A stretch of DNA of 46,561 nucleotides from JAAYBT01 sp964404395 (GTDB lineage: Bacteria; Bacillota; Clostridia; Acetivibrionales; DTU013). Positions within the stretch are counted from its first letter, which is position 1. Each line of letters starts with the position of its first letter. Positions 1-9,077 of the stretch are shown in pieces. A program made the translations under genes and the position numbers. The notes below the pieces were generated by a model that saw only the letters and a program-made list of their open reading frames with translations, was not told the DNA's origin and did not search any database. The stretch spans positions 1-46,561 of the forward strand of contig CAYOKA010000001.1 of the NCBI GenBank assembly GCA_964404395.1. The letters are read 5' to 3'.

Positions 1-66
1 CTTGCTGCTAAGGATATATTCGTGTTGTATTCAGATAAAATGCGGAAACTCAAAATGTTAATTGTA

Positions 67-95
67 TTGACCTTAATTTTCTATTGATGTACAAT
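67..95 (+). promoter_or_regulatory. Sigma-A-type promoter of trkA-trkH
   Basis: TTGACC (67-72) and TACAAT (90-95) are separated by 17 bases. This leaves a leader of roughly 80 nt before the trkA start at 182. It was judged by eye from consensus only. Confidence 0.6.
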
Positions 96-181
96 GCAGA
101 TAATTTCTTATATATGACTAATTGGTTAGTGTATGCCCTAATATTCATGGGGATACACATATTTTTGTGGGAGTGAAAACA

Positions 182-1552
182 ATGAAAATAATTATCATCG
201 GTGATGGTAAGGTAGGATATAGTTTGGCAGAGAGCCTTTCTAAGGAAAACAATGATGTTACTATCATTGACAAAAACCCTGAGGCTCTAAAAAAGGCCAG
301 TGAGTTTTTGGATGTTATGTGTATCAGAGGAAACGGAGTTAGTACAGGCATACTCATGGAAGCGGGAGTCAGAGAGGCCGACCTGCTTATTGCCGCAACA
401 ACAAGCGATGAGATGAACATGGTTTGCTGCCTTACAGGTAAAAAGCTTGGAGCGCACCATACTATTGCCAGGATAAGAGATCCGGAATATGCCAGTGAGT
501 TGTCCATACTCAAAAGGGACCTTGGACTGGACATGGTAATCAACCCTGAGCAGGCCTGTGCAAGCGAGATTGCTCGCGTGCTCAATTACCCTTCGGCCGT
601 AAATGTTGAATCTTTTTCAAAGGGACGCGTTGAATTGGTGGAAATTAACGTGACAACACAGATGTCTATCGCAGGAATGAAGCTGCGGGACATTAATGGA
701 AAAATTTCTTCCTCCATTCTTATTGGCGCTGTACAAAGGGAGGATGAAGTATTTATTCCCAATGGAAATTTTAAAATTCTTGATAATGATCAGATATATG
801 TAATCGGCAAGCCCTCAAACATTCTCGATTTTTGTGCTCGTATTGGCATATATGCCCAAAAGGTTAGAAATGTGATGATAATAGGCGGTGGAAGGATAGC
901 TTACTATTTAGCCGGGTATCTTGAGGAGACCGGAATGAAGGCGAAGATCATTGAAATTGACAGGGACAGATGCATTGAGCTGTCTGAGTTGCTTCCTAGT
1001 ACATTAATTATAAATGGTGATGGCTCGGATGAAACTGTTCTTAATTCGGAAAATCTAAATGATATGGATGCGTTTGTATCTCTTACAGGACGGGATGAAG
1101 AAAATCTCATGGCTGCATTACTCGCAAAACAATGTGGTATTAATAAAGTTGTGGCAAAGATTAACAGGACTAATTATGCTTCTGTAATGAAAACACTGGG
1201 AATCGATAGCATTGTAAGCCCAAAACAGATTACGGCAAATGGTATCATAAGATTTGTAAGAGGATTGAAAAATGCGATGGGAAATCCTGTAGAAACGCTT
1301 TATAAAATAATCGACGGCAGGGCGGAAGCGGTTGAATTCATAGCCAACCAATTCACAAAGTTTTTGGATAAGCCGCTAAAGGATATTAAGCTGGTGCAGG
1401 GTGTATTGGTAGCTGCAATCGTCAGAAAGAATGAGATTATTATTCCTCACGGAAAGGATATTATAAAACAGGGCGACAGCGTAATTTTGATTGCAAAGGA
1501 CAAACAGTTTTCGGACTTTAATGATATTATTGCTCCCGGGGGGAATGTCTGA
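182..1552 (+). CDS. trkA: Trk potassium uptake system NAD-binding subunit TrkA
   Basis: Peripheral, nucleotide-binding regulatory subunit of the Trk/Ktr K+ uptake system; it gates the membrane subunit encoded next door. The 456-aa protein is a duplicated RCK unit. A first Rossmann domain starts with a GxGxxG-type motif (IIGDGKVG) at the N-terminus and is followed by a TrkA_C domain. A second Rossmann domain starts near residue 230 (IIGGGRIA) and is followed by a second TrkA_C domain. This is the full-length bacterial TrkA layout rather than the half-size KtrA. The reading frame opens at 122, but the ATG at 182 is preferred because GGGAG lies just upstream and the protein then starts directly with the first beta strand (MKIIIIG). 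The stop overlaps the trkH start by one base, so the two are translationally coupled. Confidence 0.93.
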   Translation: MKIIIIGDGKVGYSLAESLSKENNDVTIIDKNPEALKKASEFLDVMCIRGNGVSTGILMEAGVREADLLIAATTSDEMNMVCCLTGKKLGAHHTIARIRDPEYASELSILKRDLGLDMVINPEQACASEIARVLNYPSAVNVESFSKGRVELVEINVTTQMSIAGMKLRDINGKISSSILIGAVQREDEVFIPNGNFKILDNDQIYVIGKPSNILDFCARIGIYAQKVRNVMIIGGGRIAYYLAGYLEETGMKAKIIEIDRDRCIELSELLPSTLIINGDGSDETVLNSENLNDMDAFVSLTGRDEENLMAALLAKQCGINKVVAKINRTNYASVMKTLGIDSIVSPKQITANGIIRFVRGLKNAMGNPVETLYKIIDGRAEAVEFIANQFTKFLDKPLKDIKLVQGVLVAAIVRKNEIIIPHGKDIIKQGDSVILIAKDKQFSDFNDIIAPGGNV

Positions 1553-3003
1553 TGAACTTTAGAATGATTTTACGAACCCTCGGAATTGTTTTTTGCGGTG
1601 AGGCAGCTCTTATGGTGCCTTCATTGATTGTTTCCTTAATTTACGGCCAGGAGGATACACAGGCCTTCCTGATATCAATATCGATTTTGCTTGTTGTTAG
1701 CTTTATACTCTATAGAGTCAAGCCTGTCACAACAGATTTATACGCAAGGGACGGCTTTGCAATCGTGTCATTGTCATGGCTTTTTGTTGCTTTTTTTGGA
1801 GCACTGCCCTTTATATTTAGCGGGGCAATTCCATCCTTCATAGATGCTTATTTTGAGACCGCCTCCGGCTTTACAACTACCGGAGCCACTATACTACAAG
1901 AAATAGAGAGCCTCCCGAAGGGGATACTATTTTGGAGGAGCTTTACTCATTGGGTCGGCGGGATGGGCGTGCTTGTTCTGATGTTGGCGGTGTTACCCTC
2001 TGTAAGAGCCACCTCCATACACATCATGCAGGCTGAGAGCCCCGGTCCAAGCCCGGGAAAGCTTGTTCCGAAGATAGGCCAGTCCGGGAAAATACTATAT
2101 CTTATTTATTTCGGGATGACGGCTATTTTGATAGCATGCCTCCTTTTGGCGGGAATGCCCTTGTACGATTCCCTGGTTCATGCCTTTGGAACAGCGGGCA
2201 CTGGTGGATTTTCCATAAAAAACGCCAGCATAGGCGCATATAATAGCGTGGCTATAGAAGTCATCATCACTATATTCATGTTCTTATTTGGCATAAATTT
2301 TGCTCTGTATTATCAGTCCTTCAAAGGTAATATCAGGAACTCGTTGAAGGACGTAGAATTTCGCTTTTACGCGGGGATTGTACTGGTCTGTATTTTATTA
2401 ATTACACTTGATCTTAATGCAAATGTATTCAATTCCATAGGAGAATCCCTAAGATACGCTTCATTCCAAGTGAGCACCATCATCTCAACAACCGGATATT
2501 CTACGACCGATTTTAACCTGTGGCCATCCTTTAGCAAATCTATACTAATAATGCTGATGTTTATCGGTGCCTCTGCCGGATCGACCGCCGGTGGCATTAA
2601 GTGTATCCGTATTGTACTGCTGTTTAAAGTCATCCGACGGGAAGTATTAAGAATAATACATCCAAGATCCGTGCATGTTGTAAAAGTAAACGGAAAGGCC
2701 GTTGATGAAGAGATACTGTCAGGCGTTACGGTATTTTTCTTTGCCTTTGTTTTGATTTTTACTTCGGCAGTGTTGGTTGTATCTCTGGATGAGAAAGACA
2801 TGATTTCTAACTTTACAGCAGTTGCGGCTTCTATTGGAAATATTGGTCCGGGGTTGGGCGTTGTCGGCCCGATGGGTAACGTCTCAAGCTATTCGATGCT
2901 CAGCAAGATGGTATTATCCTTCTGCATGATTGCCGGAAGACTGGAGATTTTCCCGGTGCTATTGCTCTTTGCACCGACCTTCTGGAAACGCGTCAACATT
3001 TGA
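1552..3003 (+). CDS. trkH: Trk potassium uptake system membrane subunit TrkH
   Basis: Ion-conducting membrane subunit of the Trk K+ transporter, 483 aa, very hydrophobic, with the expected pore-loop repeats. Visible selectivity-filter-like segments are SGFTTTGAT near residue 105, GTAGTGGFS near residue 220, ISTTGYSTTDF near residue 315 and ASIGNIGPGLG near residue 425. A conserved GGMGV segment follows the first filter and SAGSTAGGIK lies before the last third. The start ATG shares a base with the trkA stop (TGATG), so the two subunits should be made together. The length and four-repeat layout are normal and no disruption is visible. Confidence 0.93.
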   Translation: MNFRMILRTLGIVFCGEAALMVPSLIVSLIYGQEDTQAFLISISILLVVSFILYRVKPVTTDLYARDGFAIVSLSWLFVAFFGALPFIFSGAIPSFIDAYFETASGFTTTGATILQEIESLPKGILFWRSFTHWVGGMGVLVLMLAVLPSVRATSIHIMQAESPGPSPGKLVPKIGQSGKILYLIYFGMTAILIACLLLAGMPLYDSLVHAFGTAGTGGFSIKNASIGAYNSVAIEVIITIFMFLFGINFALYYQSFKGNIRNSLKDVEFRFYAGIVLVCILLITLDLNANVFNSIGESLRYASFQVSTIISTTGYSTTDFNLWPSFSKSILIMLMFIGASAGSTAGGIKCIRIVLLFKVIRREVLRIIHPRSVHVVKVNGKAVDEEILSGVTVFFFAFVLIFTSAVLVVSLDEKDMISNFTAVAASIGNIGPGLGVVGPMGNVSSYSMLSKMVLSFCMIAGRLEIFPVLLLFAPTFWKRVNI

Positions 3004-3500
3004 TTGCTAGATAGAAAAAGAAAATTTTGTTACGAATAAAATCACTTCAGTTGGACAGATTAATAGCGTAAGGAACATAACGGTTGAGCCATGACTTGTA
3101 TATTTTCCGTGCCGGTGAGTATATAAGTTTGCCGAAGACTGTATATGCAAGCTCTGGTGGCTCTGTATTGAAGTCAGAGGAAGATTCTGTACGGTGGGGG
3201 AGAGTTCTGTTATAGTTGATTTTGTTTTTCTATTTTTATTATAACAGGATGCCAACTTATTGTTCAGGGTCGAGCGAAGATCTTGCAGGGTGGCGTAATG
3301 GTTGTACTTAACTGAAAGGTTTTGTATGGCTGTGCAGGTATTCTGCCTGGTCGAACAAACCATCATTATGGGTTATGGACTGTTCATTCATAGTTGAAAG
3401 ATTATGCTTGGATAGTATGTTATCTGTAATGGTGCAAGGTAAACTGTTACGTTCCTTACTTTTTTATTTTTTGTTCTCCCTCATATTACAAAGCAGTTTG
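3004..3500. other. Intergenic stretch with no supported gene
   Basis: About 500 bases lie between the convergent ends of trkH and the chromate-transporter operon. A leftward open frame (3007-3366) has no convincing ribosome binding site and a low-complexity, unrecognisable product. I saw no strong hairpin followed by a T-run. Confidence 0.5.
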
Positions 3501-4067
3501 TCACAGAATCACTCCATAAATAATAGTACCCGCTAGGCCTGCAACAAGCAATACATAGATTGGATTAAGTTTAAATTTTCTAAGCAAAAACAAGGTTGCG
3601 GCAAAAATAAGTGCAGCTATCCAGTTGAAGTCGGAGACCTGCACAGGAAATGCGTTCTTGTTAAACAGTGCGGTCAAAAGTATTGATAGACCGGCTGAAG
3701 CAATTAATGCAACTACTGCGGGACGGAGTCCCTTTATGATTCCCTGGACCATGTTAATTCCCTTAAATCTATAGTATAGTGTAGCAAGAATTAAAACAAT
3801 AATACAGGAGGGAGTGATGCATCCTATTGTTGCAATAATGGCACCCGGGATTCCTGCAATTTTAGTGCCGACAAAGGTAGAAGCATTGATAGCGATTGGG
3901 CCGGGAGTCATCTGCGATACGGTCAGTACATCCATGAATTCCGTTGGTGTCAGCCAGGAATTAATCTCAATTACCTGTTCCTGTATTAGCGGAAGAGCCG
4001 CATATCCGCCACCAAAGCTCAAAAGGCCTACCCAGAAAAAGCTTAAGAATAATTGCAGGTATATCAT
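3501..4067 (-). CDS. Chromate transporter family protein, second short subunit
   Basis: Short (188-aa) integral membrane protein of the CHR family, which exports chromate or transports related oxyanions. It shows the hallmark FGGGYAALPLIQ near residues 18-29 and the QMTPGPIAINASTFVG segment near residues 52-67, both diagnostic for ChrA half-proteins. About six hydrophobic segments follow. It overlaps the preceding CHR gene by four bases, which indicates a two-gene short-chain CHR system in which the two halves work as a heterodimer. Whether chromate is the physiological substrate cannot be told; many short CHR pairs have unknown substrates. Confidence 0.88.
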   Translation of the reverse strand: MIYLQLFLSFFWVGLLSFGGGYAALPLIQEQVIEINSWLTPTEFMDVLTVSQMTPGPIAINASTFVGTKIAGIPGAIIATIGCITPSCIIVLILATLYYRFKGINMVQGIIKGLRPAVVALIASAGLSILLTALFNKNAFPVQVSDFNWIAALIFAATLFLLRKFKLNPIYVLLVAGLAGTIIYGVIL

Positions 4068-4702
4068 TTATGAGTCTCCTTCTTATCTTCGTGCAACTGC
4101 TCTGCCGGGGCATTTTTTGCCTTTTGTCCAGAAAGACGGTTTGTGCGAAATGTTGTATGAGCACCCAGCGCCCCGCAAATCAAAAGTATGATGACGATGT
4201 TGATATTGAGGAAGGCCGCTGCAATGAAGGCCAGTACCATAACTGCAACAGGAAGTATACGTTTGTTTTTAATGACCTTAGATGCCATGTTAATAATAAC
4301 GTCAACAATGACCGCAGCTACACCTGCCTGCATGCCCAAAAGGAGCGCCTTAATGATTGGATTGTCGCGGAACGCTATGTAGAAGTAGGATACCACTGTA
4401 ATAGTAATTAATGGCGGCAGTACTGTTCCAAATACGCTCAGTAGTGCACCGGGAATTCCGGCCATGCGGTACCCGACAAGAATGGAGGTGTTTATAGCAA
4501 TGGGGCCGGGGGCTGATTGCCCGATTGCCACCAAGTCCAGCATTTCATCCTCTTCTATCCATTTTAGTTCCTCCACAAAGCGCTTTTGCATCAGCGGTAC
4601 GATAACATATCCGCCGCCAAATGTAAAAGCGCTTAATGTAAAGGTTGATGTAAACAGCTTCCAAAAGAAGTGCTTACCTTTTTTTGCGGGAATTTTGTCC
4701 AT
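4064..4702 (-). CDS. Chromate transporter family protein, first short subunit
   Basis: First half of a bipartite CHR transporter, 212 aa. It carries FTFGGGYVIVPLMQ near residues 21-34 and SAPGPIAINTSILVGYRMAG in the following loop, the same pair of motifs as its downstream partner. A charged, Lys-rich C-terminal tail of about 20 residues is probably cytoplasmic. The start ATG overlaps the stop of the upstream ferredoxin gene by one base, and its 3' end overlaps the second subunit by four bases. All three genes therefore form one leftward, translationally coupled operon. Confidence 0.88.
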   Translation of the reverse strand: MDKIPAKKGKHFFWKLFTSTFTLSAFTFGGGYVIVPLMQKRFVEELKWIEEDEMLDLVAIGQSAPGPIAINTSILVGYRMAGIPGALLSVFGTVLPPLITITVVSYFYIAFRDNPIIKALLLGMQAGVAAVIVDVIINMASKVIKNKRILPVAVMVLAFIAAAFLNINIVIILLICGALGAHTTFRTNRLSGQKAKNAPAEQLHEDKKETHK

Positions 4703-4893
4703 TATTCTTCAACCTTGATTACTGAAACAGGACATTCTTCCTCAGCCTCTTTAGCGCTGTCTTCTGCTTCCTCGGGAACCTCATCTACATAGACCTCGGC
4801 AAGTCCGTCGTCAGCCATTCTGAAAACCTCAGGACAGGTCACGGTACAAAGCTCACATGCTATACATCCATCTCTATCAATCGAAGCAATCAT
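4702..4893 (-). CDS. Small single-cluster [4Fe-4S] ferredoxin
   Basis: A 63-aa acidic electron carrier. Cys10, Cys13 and Cys16 (CxxCxxC) together with distal Cys54 (followed by Pro) fit the four ligands of a monocluster [4Fe-4S] ferredoxin. Cys20 is extra; in related proteins such a Cys can form a disulfide. The acidic middle part (residues 36-52) is typical. A ribosome binding site (AAGGAG) precedes the start. It is the first gene of an operon with the two chromate-transporter subunits, joined by a one-base stop/start overlap. A functional link between the carrier and the transporter is suggested by context only. Confidence 0.88.
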   Translation of the reverse strand: MIASIDRDGCIACELCTVTCPEVFRMADDGLAEVYVDEVPEEAEDSAKEAEEECPVSVIKVEE

Positions 4894-4939
4894 TTGAAAT
4901 CTCCTTCACAATATTATTTATCAATATGTTTACCACATT

Positions 4940-4948
4940 ATTATATCA
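4940..4948 (-). promoter_or_regulatory. Extended -10 promoter of the ferredoxin/chromate operon
   Basis: Read leftward this is TGA followed by TATAAT, an extended -10 element about 45 bases upstream of the ferredoxin start. No good -35 is visible at 17 bases, as is common with extended -10 promoters. Confidence 0.5.
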
Positions 4949-4972
4949 TGTATTCAAAAAATCAAAATATCG

Positions 4973-5001
4973 TTGACAGAGTTTTGTCCAAAAGCTATAA
5001 T
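4973..5001 (+). promoter_or_regulatory. Perfect consensus sigma-A promoter of the arabinofuranosidase gene
   Basis: TTGACA (4973-4978), a 17-base spacer and TATAAT (4996-5001) match the consensus at every position. Transcription would start near 5008, giving a leader of about 135 nt before the GH51 start. No operator was recognised. Confidence 0.8.
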
Positions 5002-5142
5002 GGAAGAAGTATTTGTTAGGAAATAGTATATTATTTAAGTGATTACTAAAACATAAGCCCAATTTTACTTGGAATTACTCTAAAAGCATAGCACTAATCT
5101 AGAAGCCTGACATTAATCAAAAACTTTTTATTGGAGGACGTA

Positions 5143-6657
5143 ATGATTAACTCAAACAAGGCAAAAATGGTATTAGACAAGGATTACAGAATTGGACAAA
5201 CGGATAAACGTCTTTTTGGCTCCTTTATTGAGCATCTGGGACGGGCTGTATATGGCGGAATATATGAGCCGGGTCACTCTATGGCTGATGAAATGGGATT
5301 TAGGAGAGATGTTATCGAGCTTGTCAAGGAATTAAACGTGCCGATTATAAGATACCCCGGGGGAAATTTTGTATCCGGCTATAATTGGGAGGACGGTGTC
5401 GGGCCACTGGATAAAAGGCCAAGAAGGACAGAATTGGCATGGATGACAGTGGAGACCAATGAGGTGGGCACGAATGAATTTGCCAGCTGGGCTAAGAAGG
5501 TAGATTCAGAGGTAATGATGGCAGTCAACCTGGGAACCCGCGGACCTGATGAAGCTCGGAATATGATAGAGTATTGCAATCATCCGGGCGGAACCTTTTT
5601 TAGCGATTTGAGAAAAGCACATGGCTATGAGCAACCTCACAATATAAAGACATGGTGCCTGGGCAATGAAATGGATGGACCATGGCAGATTTGCCACAAG
5701 ACGGCGGAAGAGTACGGAAGGACAGCGGCAGAAACTGCAAAGCTGATGAAATGGATTGATCCTACAATCGAACTGGTGGCATGCGGGAGTTCAGGTTATT
5801 CCATGCCTACCTTTGGACAATGGGAAGCTACAGTACTCGAACACACATATGAGCATGTTGACTATATATCTCTTCATACATATTATGGAAACAGGGACGA
5901 TGATACGGCAAACTTCCTGGCAAGAACCTTGGATATGGATGAATTCATCAAATCAGTTGTTGCAACCTGTGATTATGTAAAGGGCAAGAACAAATCAAAG
6001 AAAACTATCAACCTGTCATTTGATGAGTGGAATGTATGGTACCATTCGAACGATGCTGACAAGAAGATTGAAAGATGGTCTATAGCACCGGCCCAGCTGG
6101 AGGACATTTATAATTTTGAAGACGCTCTTCTTGTGGGAGGAATGCTGATCACGCTTCTCAAGCATGCAGATCGTGTTAAGATGGCTTGTCTGGCACAGTT
6201 GATTAATGTCATTGCTCCGATTATGACTTCTGATAGTGGGGCATGGAGGCAGACAATCTTCCACCCATTCATGCAGGTCTCCAATTTCGGAAGAGGTACG
6301 GTTCTCAACTCAGTTATTTCATCTCCGAAATATGACACTAAGGATTTTACCGATGTGCCTTCTCTTGAAGCAACAGCAGTTTATAACGATGAGACCGAAG
6401 AAATCACGGTATTCGCTTTGAATAGAGATATGAACGGTAGTCTGGAATTTGAGTGTGCCCTCAATGGCTTTGAAGGTTATAGAGTGATTGAGCACTCTGT
6501 GCTTGAAAATACGAATATGAAGGCAATAAACACAGAAGCTTCCCCCAATGCTGTTAAACCTCATAACAGAGGCAATGCAGCAATAATGGACGGAAATCTA
6601 AAAGCCAGTCTACCTGTTTTGTCATGGAATATGATAAGACTGTCCGGTAGGCCATAA
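5143..6657 (+). CDS. abfA: Intracellular alpha-L-arabinofuranosidase, GH51
   Basis: Retaining exo-glycosidase that removes terminal alpha-L-arabinofuranosyl residues from arabino-oligosaccharides and arabinoxylan fragments. The 504-aa protein has the GH51 (beta/alpha)8 barrel followed by a C-terminal beta-sandwich (about residue 390 onward). The acid/base Glu is E176 in GNEMDG and the nucleophile Glu is E295 in FDEWNVW, almost the same numbering as in the Geobacillus enzyme. IRYPGGNF (69-76) is another family landmark. There is no signal peptide, so it acts on imported oligosaccharides. The frame opens at a TTG at 5131, but that lies within the GGAGG site; the ATG at 5143 is correctly spaced. 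It stands alone under its own strong promoter, with no sugar transporter beside it. Confidence 0.93.
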   Translation: MINSNKAKMVLDKDYRIGQTDKRLFGSFIEHLGRAVYGGIYEPGHSMADEMGFRRDVIELVKELNVPIIRYPGGNFVSGYNWEDGVGPLDKRPRRTELAWMTVETNEVGTNEFASWAKKVDSEVMMAVNLGTRGPDEARNMIEYCNHPGGTFFSDLRKAHGYEQPHNIKTWCLGNEMDGPWQICHKTAEEYGRTAAETAKLMKWIDPTIELVACGSSGYSMPTFGQWEATVLEHTYEHVDYISLHTYYGNRDDDTANFLARTLDMDEFIKSVVATCDYVKGKNKSKKTINLSFDEWNVWYHSNDADKKIERWSIAPAQLEDIYNFEDALLVGGMLITLLKHADRVKMACLAQLINVIAPIMTSDSGAWRQTIFHPFMQVSNFGRGTVLNSVISSPKYDTKDFTDVPSLEATAVYNDETEEITVFALNRDMNGSLEFECALNGFEGYRVIEHSVLENTNMKAINTEASPNAVKPHNRGNAAIMDGNLKASLPVLSWNMIRLSGRP

Positions 6658-6679
6658 AAATAGCCGGAGATAAGTAACT

Positions 6680-7702
6680 ATGAAGAAAAGCGTAAGGATA
6701 CTAATTGCTCTATTAGCTTTGTCAGCCATTGTTTTATTCCTATGGGGCAATCGAATCTCTGATGGCTTGAAGGCTGTATTGCCGCACATGTTACAGAGGG
6801 AAGCTATAGGCGATACAGCTGGAAAAGCCCCGGGGGCGCTAAATGATGAATCGTCTCATGAGCTTGATGATGGTCTAAATAAAGCCCGACCCGATGGGCA
6901 AGCCGGTTCGCACACCGGTGAAAAGGCCTCTGACAACAGGGCTGATTATTTAATCAACGAAGAGGGTGCAAGTGTCCTTGAGAGGATACTTGTGCCTGAG
7001 GGGTTTGAAAGGGTATCTATTGAGGAAAACTCATTTGGAGAATACCTTAGAAACCTTCCGTTGAAGCCTCACGGGGCAAAGGTTATATATTATGACGGAA
7101 GAACGAAGCCGCTGGATGTTCATGCTGCGGTGCTGGACCTGGATGTAGGAGAACGAGATTTGCAGCAATGCGCTGATTCAATTATTCGCCTGCGGGCTGA
7201 ATATCTTTACGGAAAAGGTCTTTATGACAGGATTCATTTTAACTTCACAAATGGTTTCAATGCCGACTATTCAAAGTGGATGGATGGGCATAGGATAAAG
7301 GTTAGCGGAAACAATGTGCAGTGGGTAAAACAGGGTACCCCGGGATTCGATTATATCAGCTTCAGGAAATATCTTGATATGGTATTTGCCTATTCAGGCA
7401 CGCTTTCTCTTTCAAAAGAAATGAAAAACATCACGGTTGAGGAAATGCAGCCTGGGGATGTATTCCTGAAAGGGGCATTGCCTGGGCATTGTGTAATTGT
7501 GCTTGACATGGCTGAAAACAAGAAAACACAAGAGGTTATATTTATAACGGCACAGGGCTATATGCCCGCTCAGGAGATGCATATACTGAAAAATCCAGCT
7601 AATGAAGAGGGAAATCCATGGTACTCATTGGATTTTGGGGATGAGCTAATCACTCCTGAATGGACCTTCACAAATGATCAGCTTTACCGATTCGAGGAGT
7701 AG
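6680..7702 (+). CDS. DUF4846 family protein, membrane-anchored
   Basis: Protein of 340 aa recognised as DUF4846 from the pattern FGEYLRNLPLKPHG near residue 125, followed by HAAVLDLDVGERDLQQCADS and LRAEYLYGK. The biochemical role of the family is unknown to me. The N-terminus has one hydrophobic segment (residues 7-24) that could be a signal anchor. A charged, low-complexity linker (about residues 45-85) separates it from the domain, so the domain probably sits outside the membrane. It starts 23 bases after the arabinofuranosidase stop and has its own GGAGA site, so it may be co-transcribed. A link to arabinan metabolism is not supported by anything in the protein itself. Confidence 0.8.
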   Translation: MKKSVRILIALLALSAIVLFLWGNRISDGLKAVLPHMLQREAIGDTAGKAPGALNDESSHELDDGLNKARPDGQAGSHTGEKASDNRADYLINEEGASVLERILVPEGFERVSIEENSFGEYLRNLPLKPHGAKVIYYDGRTKPLDVHAAVLDLDVGERDLQQCADSIIRLRAEYLYGKGLYDRIHFNFTNGFNADYSKWMDGHRIKVSGNNVQWVKQGTPGFDYISFRKYLDMVFAYSGTLSLSKEMKNITVEEMQPGDVFLKGALPGHCVIVLDMAENKKTQEVIFITAQGYMPAQEMHILKNPANEEGNPWYSLDFGDELITPEWTFTNDQLYRFEE

Positions 7703-7874
7703 TCCCACTGCTTATGATAGTATGGGCAAAAGCCTTAGTATAGAATATATGAGATTGGCAAATATGATAAATATACTGAAAATAGCAGATGGCTTTGCCG
7801 AAGTACTTGATACAGCTATGTGGTTTTTGATAAGCTTGTGAAGAATAAGTGAAATAGAACAGGGAGAATGAATA

Positions 7875-8471
7875 GTGGATCTAAGTAAAGCAAGGTATGA
7901 ATTGACAGCTGTCAAACCAAGCCAGTATCCTGCAGGAGCTATGCCTGAGATAGCACTGGTCGGCAGATCAAATGTAGGGAAATCAACTATTATTAATAGC
8001 CTCTTAAATAGAAAGGGTATTGCCAGGGTTTCATCAGAGCCCGGCAAGACCAGAGGCATTAATTTTTATTATATTGACGACATGTTTTACCTCGTTGATC
8101 TTCCCGGCTATGGGTATGCCAAGGTTTCAAAGAAAGAAAAGGCTTCATGGGGAGATATGATCAATACATATTTGTGCTCCCGCCCTCAGCTGAAGATGAT
8201 AATAATGCTTGTTGATATCAGGCATAAGCCTACCGGGGATGACGAAATCATGTACAAGTGGATTTTAGGACGGGATCTTAACAATATTGTGGTTGCCACA
8301 AAGGCTGATAAAATTCCGAGGGGACAGGTTCGTGGCAGACTTGTTGAAATTAAGAAGTCATTAGGCTTATCGGATGCAAGCGTAGTGATTGCCTATTCGT
8401 CTCAGACAAAACAGGGAAGGGACGAAACCTGGGAAGCAATCAAAACAATCCTGGAAGGTGACAATGGATGA
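7875..8471 (+). CDS. engB: Ribosome biogenesis GTPase EngB (YsxC/YihA)
   Basis: Essential TRAFAC-class GTPase that helps late assembly of the large ribosomal subunit. The 198-aa length is normal. The P-loop is GRSNVGKST (residues 30-38), followed by switch I around PGKTRGINFY, the G3 motif DLPGYGYAKV and the G4 motif TKAD. The start is the GTG at 7875, which has GGGAG about nine bases upstream; no in-frame ATG keeps the conserved N-terminal strand. It overlaps the downstream glycosylase gene by four bases (ATGA), so the pair is translationally coupled. Confidence 0.95.
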   Translation: MDLSKARYELTAVKPSQYPAGAMPEIALVGRSNVGKSTIINSLLNRKGIARVSSEPGKTRGINFYYIDDMFYLVDLPGYGYAKVSKKEKASWGDMINTYLCSRPQLKMIIMLVDIRHKPTGDDEIMYKWILGRDLNNIVVATKADKIPRGQVRGRLVEIKKSLGLSDASVVIAYSSQTKQGRDETWEAIKTILEGDNG

Positions 8472-8968
8472 TATATTCATTTGCCCCGATTATAGATGAA
8501 AGCTGCAAGCTATTACTACTGGGAACCATGCCGGGGGTTGAATCCCTGAGAAGGCGGCAATATTACGGAAATGAACGCAACGCCTTCTGGCGGGTAATCT
8601 ATGGGCTCTTTGGCAAAGAGCCGGATGAGAGCTATGAAAAGAAAAAAGCCTTTCTATTGGAGCATTCAATTGCTCTGTGGGATGTGCTGGAGGCATGTGA
8701 GAGGGAAGGCAGCAGCGACGGTAATATCAAAGATCCTGTTCCCAATGATTTTGCAAGCCTTTATTTGCAGTATCCTAACATAAGAAGCGTATGTTTCAAT
8801 GGAAGATTCGCAGGCAAATTATACGAGCGTTTTGTTGAGAAGCGGGGCGTTATTATTTCCGACAAAGCCTTTTACTATTTGCCCTCAACGAGTCCTGCCT
8901 ATACGATTGCCTTTGAGAAAAAGCTTGAGCAATGGCGGGCTATTCTACATCCTGTTATACTTTTTTAA
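8468..8968 (+). CDS. DNA-deoxyinosine glycosylase (uracil-DNA glycosylase superfamily, family 6 type)
   Basis: Predicted base-excision repair enzyme of 166 aa that removes deaminated adenine (hypoxanthine) from DNA. The N-terminal motif LLLGTMPGVESLRRRQYYGN followed by RNAFW (residues about 17-41) is the signature of the hypoxanthine-DNA-glycosylase branch. A second active-site region reads YYLPSTSPAY near residue 140, equivalent to the superfamily's C-terminal loop. The start overlaps the engB stop by four bases. It could be annotated as a G/U mismatch-specific glycosylase; the QYYGN..N.FW pattern favours the hypoxanthine type. Confidence 0.85.
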   Translation: MIYSFAPIIDESCKLLLLGTMPGVESLRRRQYYGNERNAFWRVIYGLFGKEPDESYEKKKAFLLEHSIALWDVLEACEREGSSDGNIKDPVPNDFASLYLQYPNIRSVCFNGRFAGKLYERFVEKRGVIISDKAFYYLPSTSPAYTIAFEKKLEQWRAILHPVILF

Positions 8969-8999
8969 CGAACCTGTAACCAAATTGCGCCAAAAATTA

Positions 9000-9008
9000 T
9001 GATATAAT
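9000..9008 (+). promoter_or_regulatory. Extended -10 promoter upstream of the SH3b gene
   Basis: TGA followed by TATAAT (9003-9008) forms an extended -10 element about 70 bases upstream of the ATG at 9078. No close match to TTGACA is seen at 17 bases. Confidence 0.5.
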
Positions 9009-9077
9009 AGGCATATATCTATGTCGAGATGCGGATTATTATTAAACCGCATTGTACAAAGGAAAAGGGGGATTCAT

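Noticed and set aside
3007..3366. Leftward open frame of 119 codons after trkH
   Set aside because: No ribosome binding site and no recognisable or balanced protein sequence; likely chance.
5143..6657. Linking the LacI regulator at 44889 to the arabinofuranosidase
   Set aside because: They are about 38 kb apart and no shared operator was seen; LacI is adjacent to the accessory cluster.
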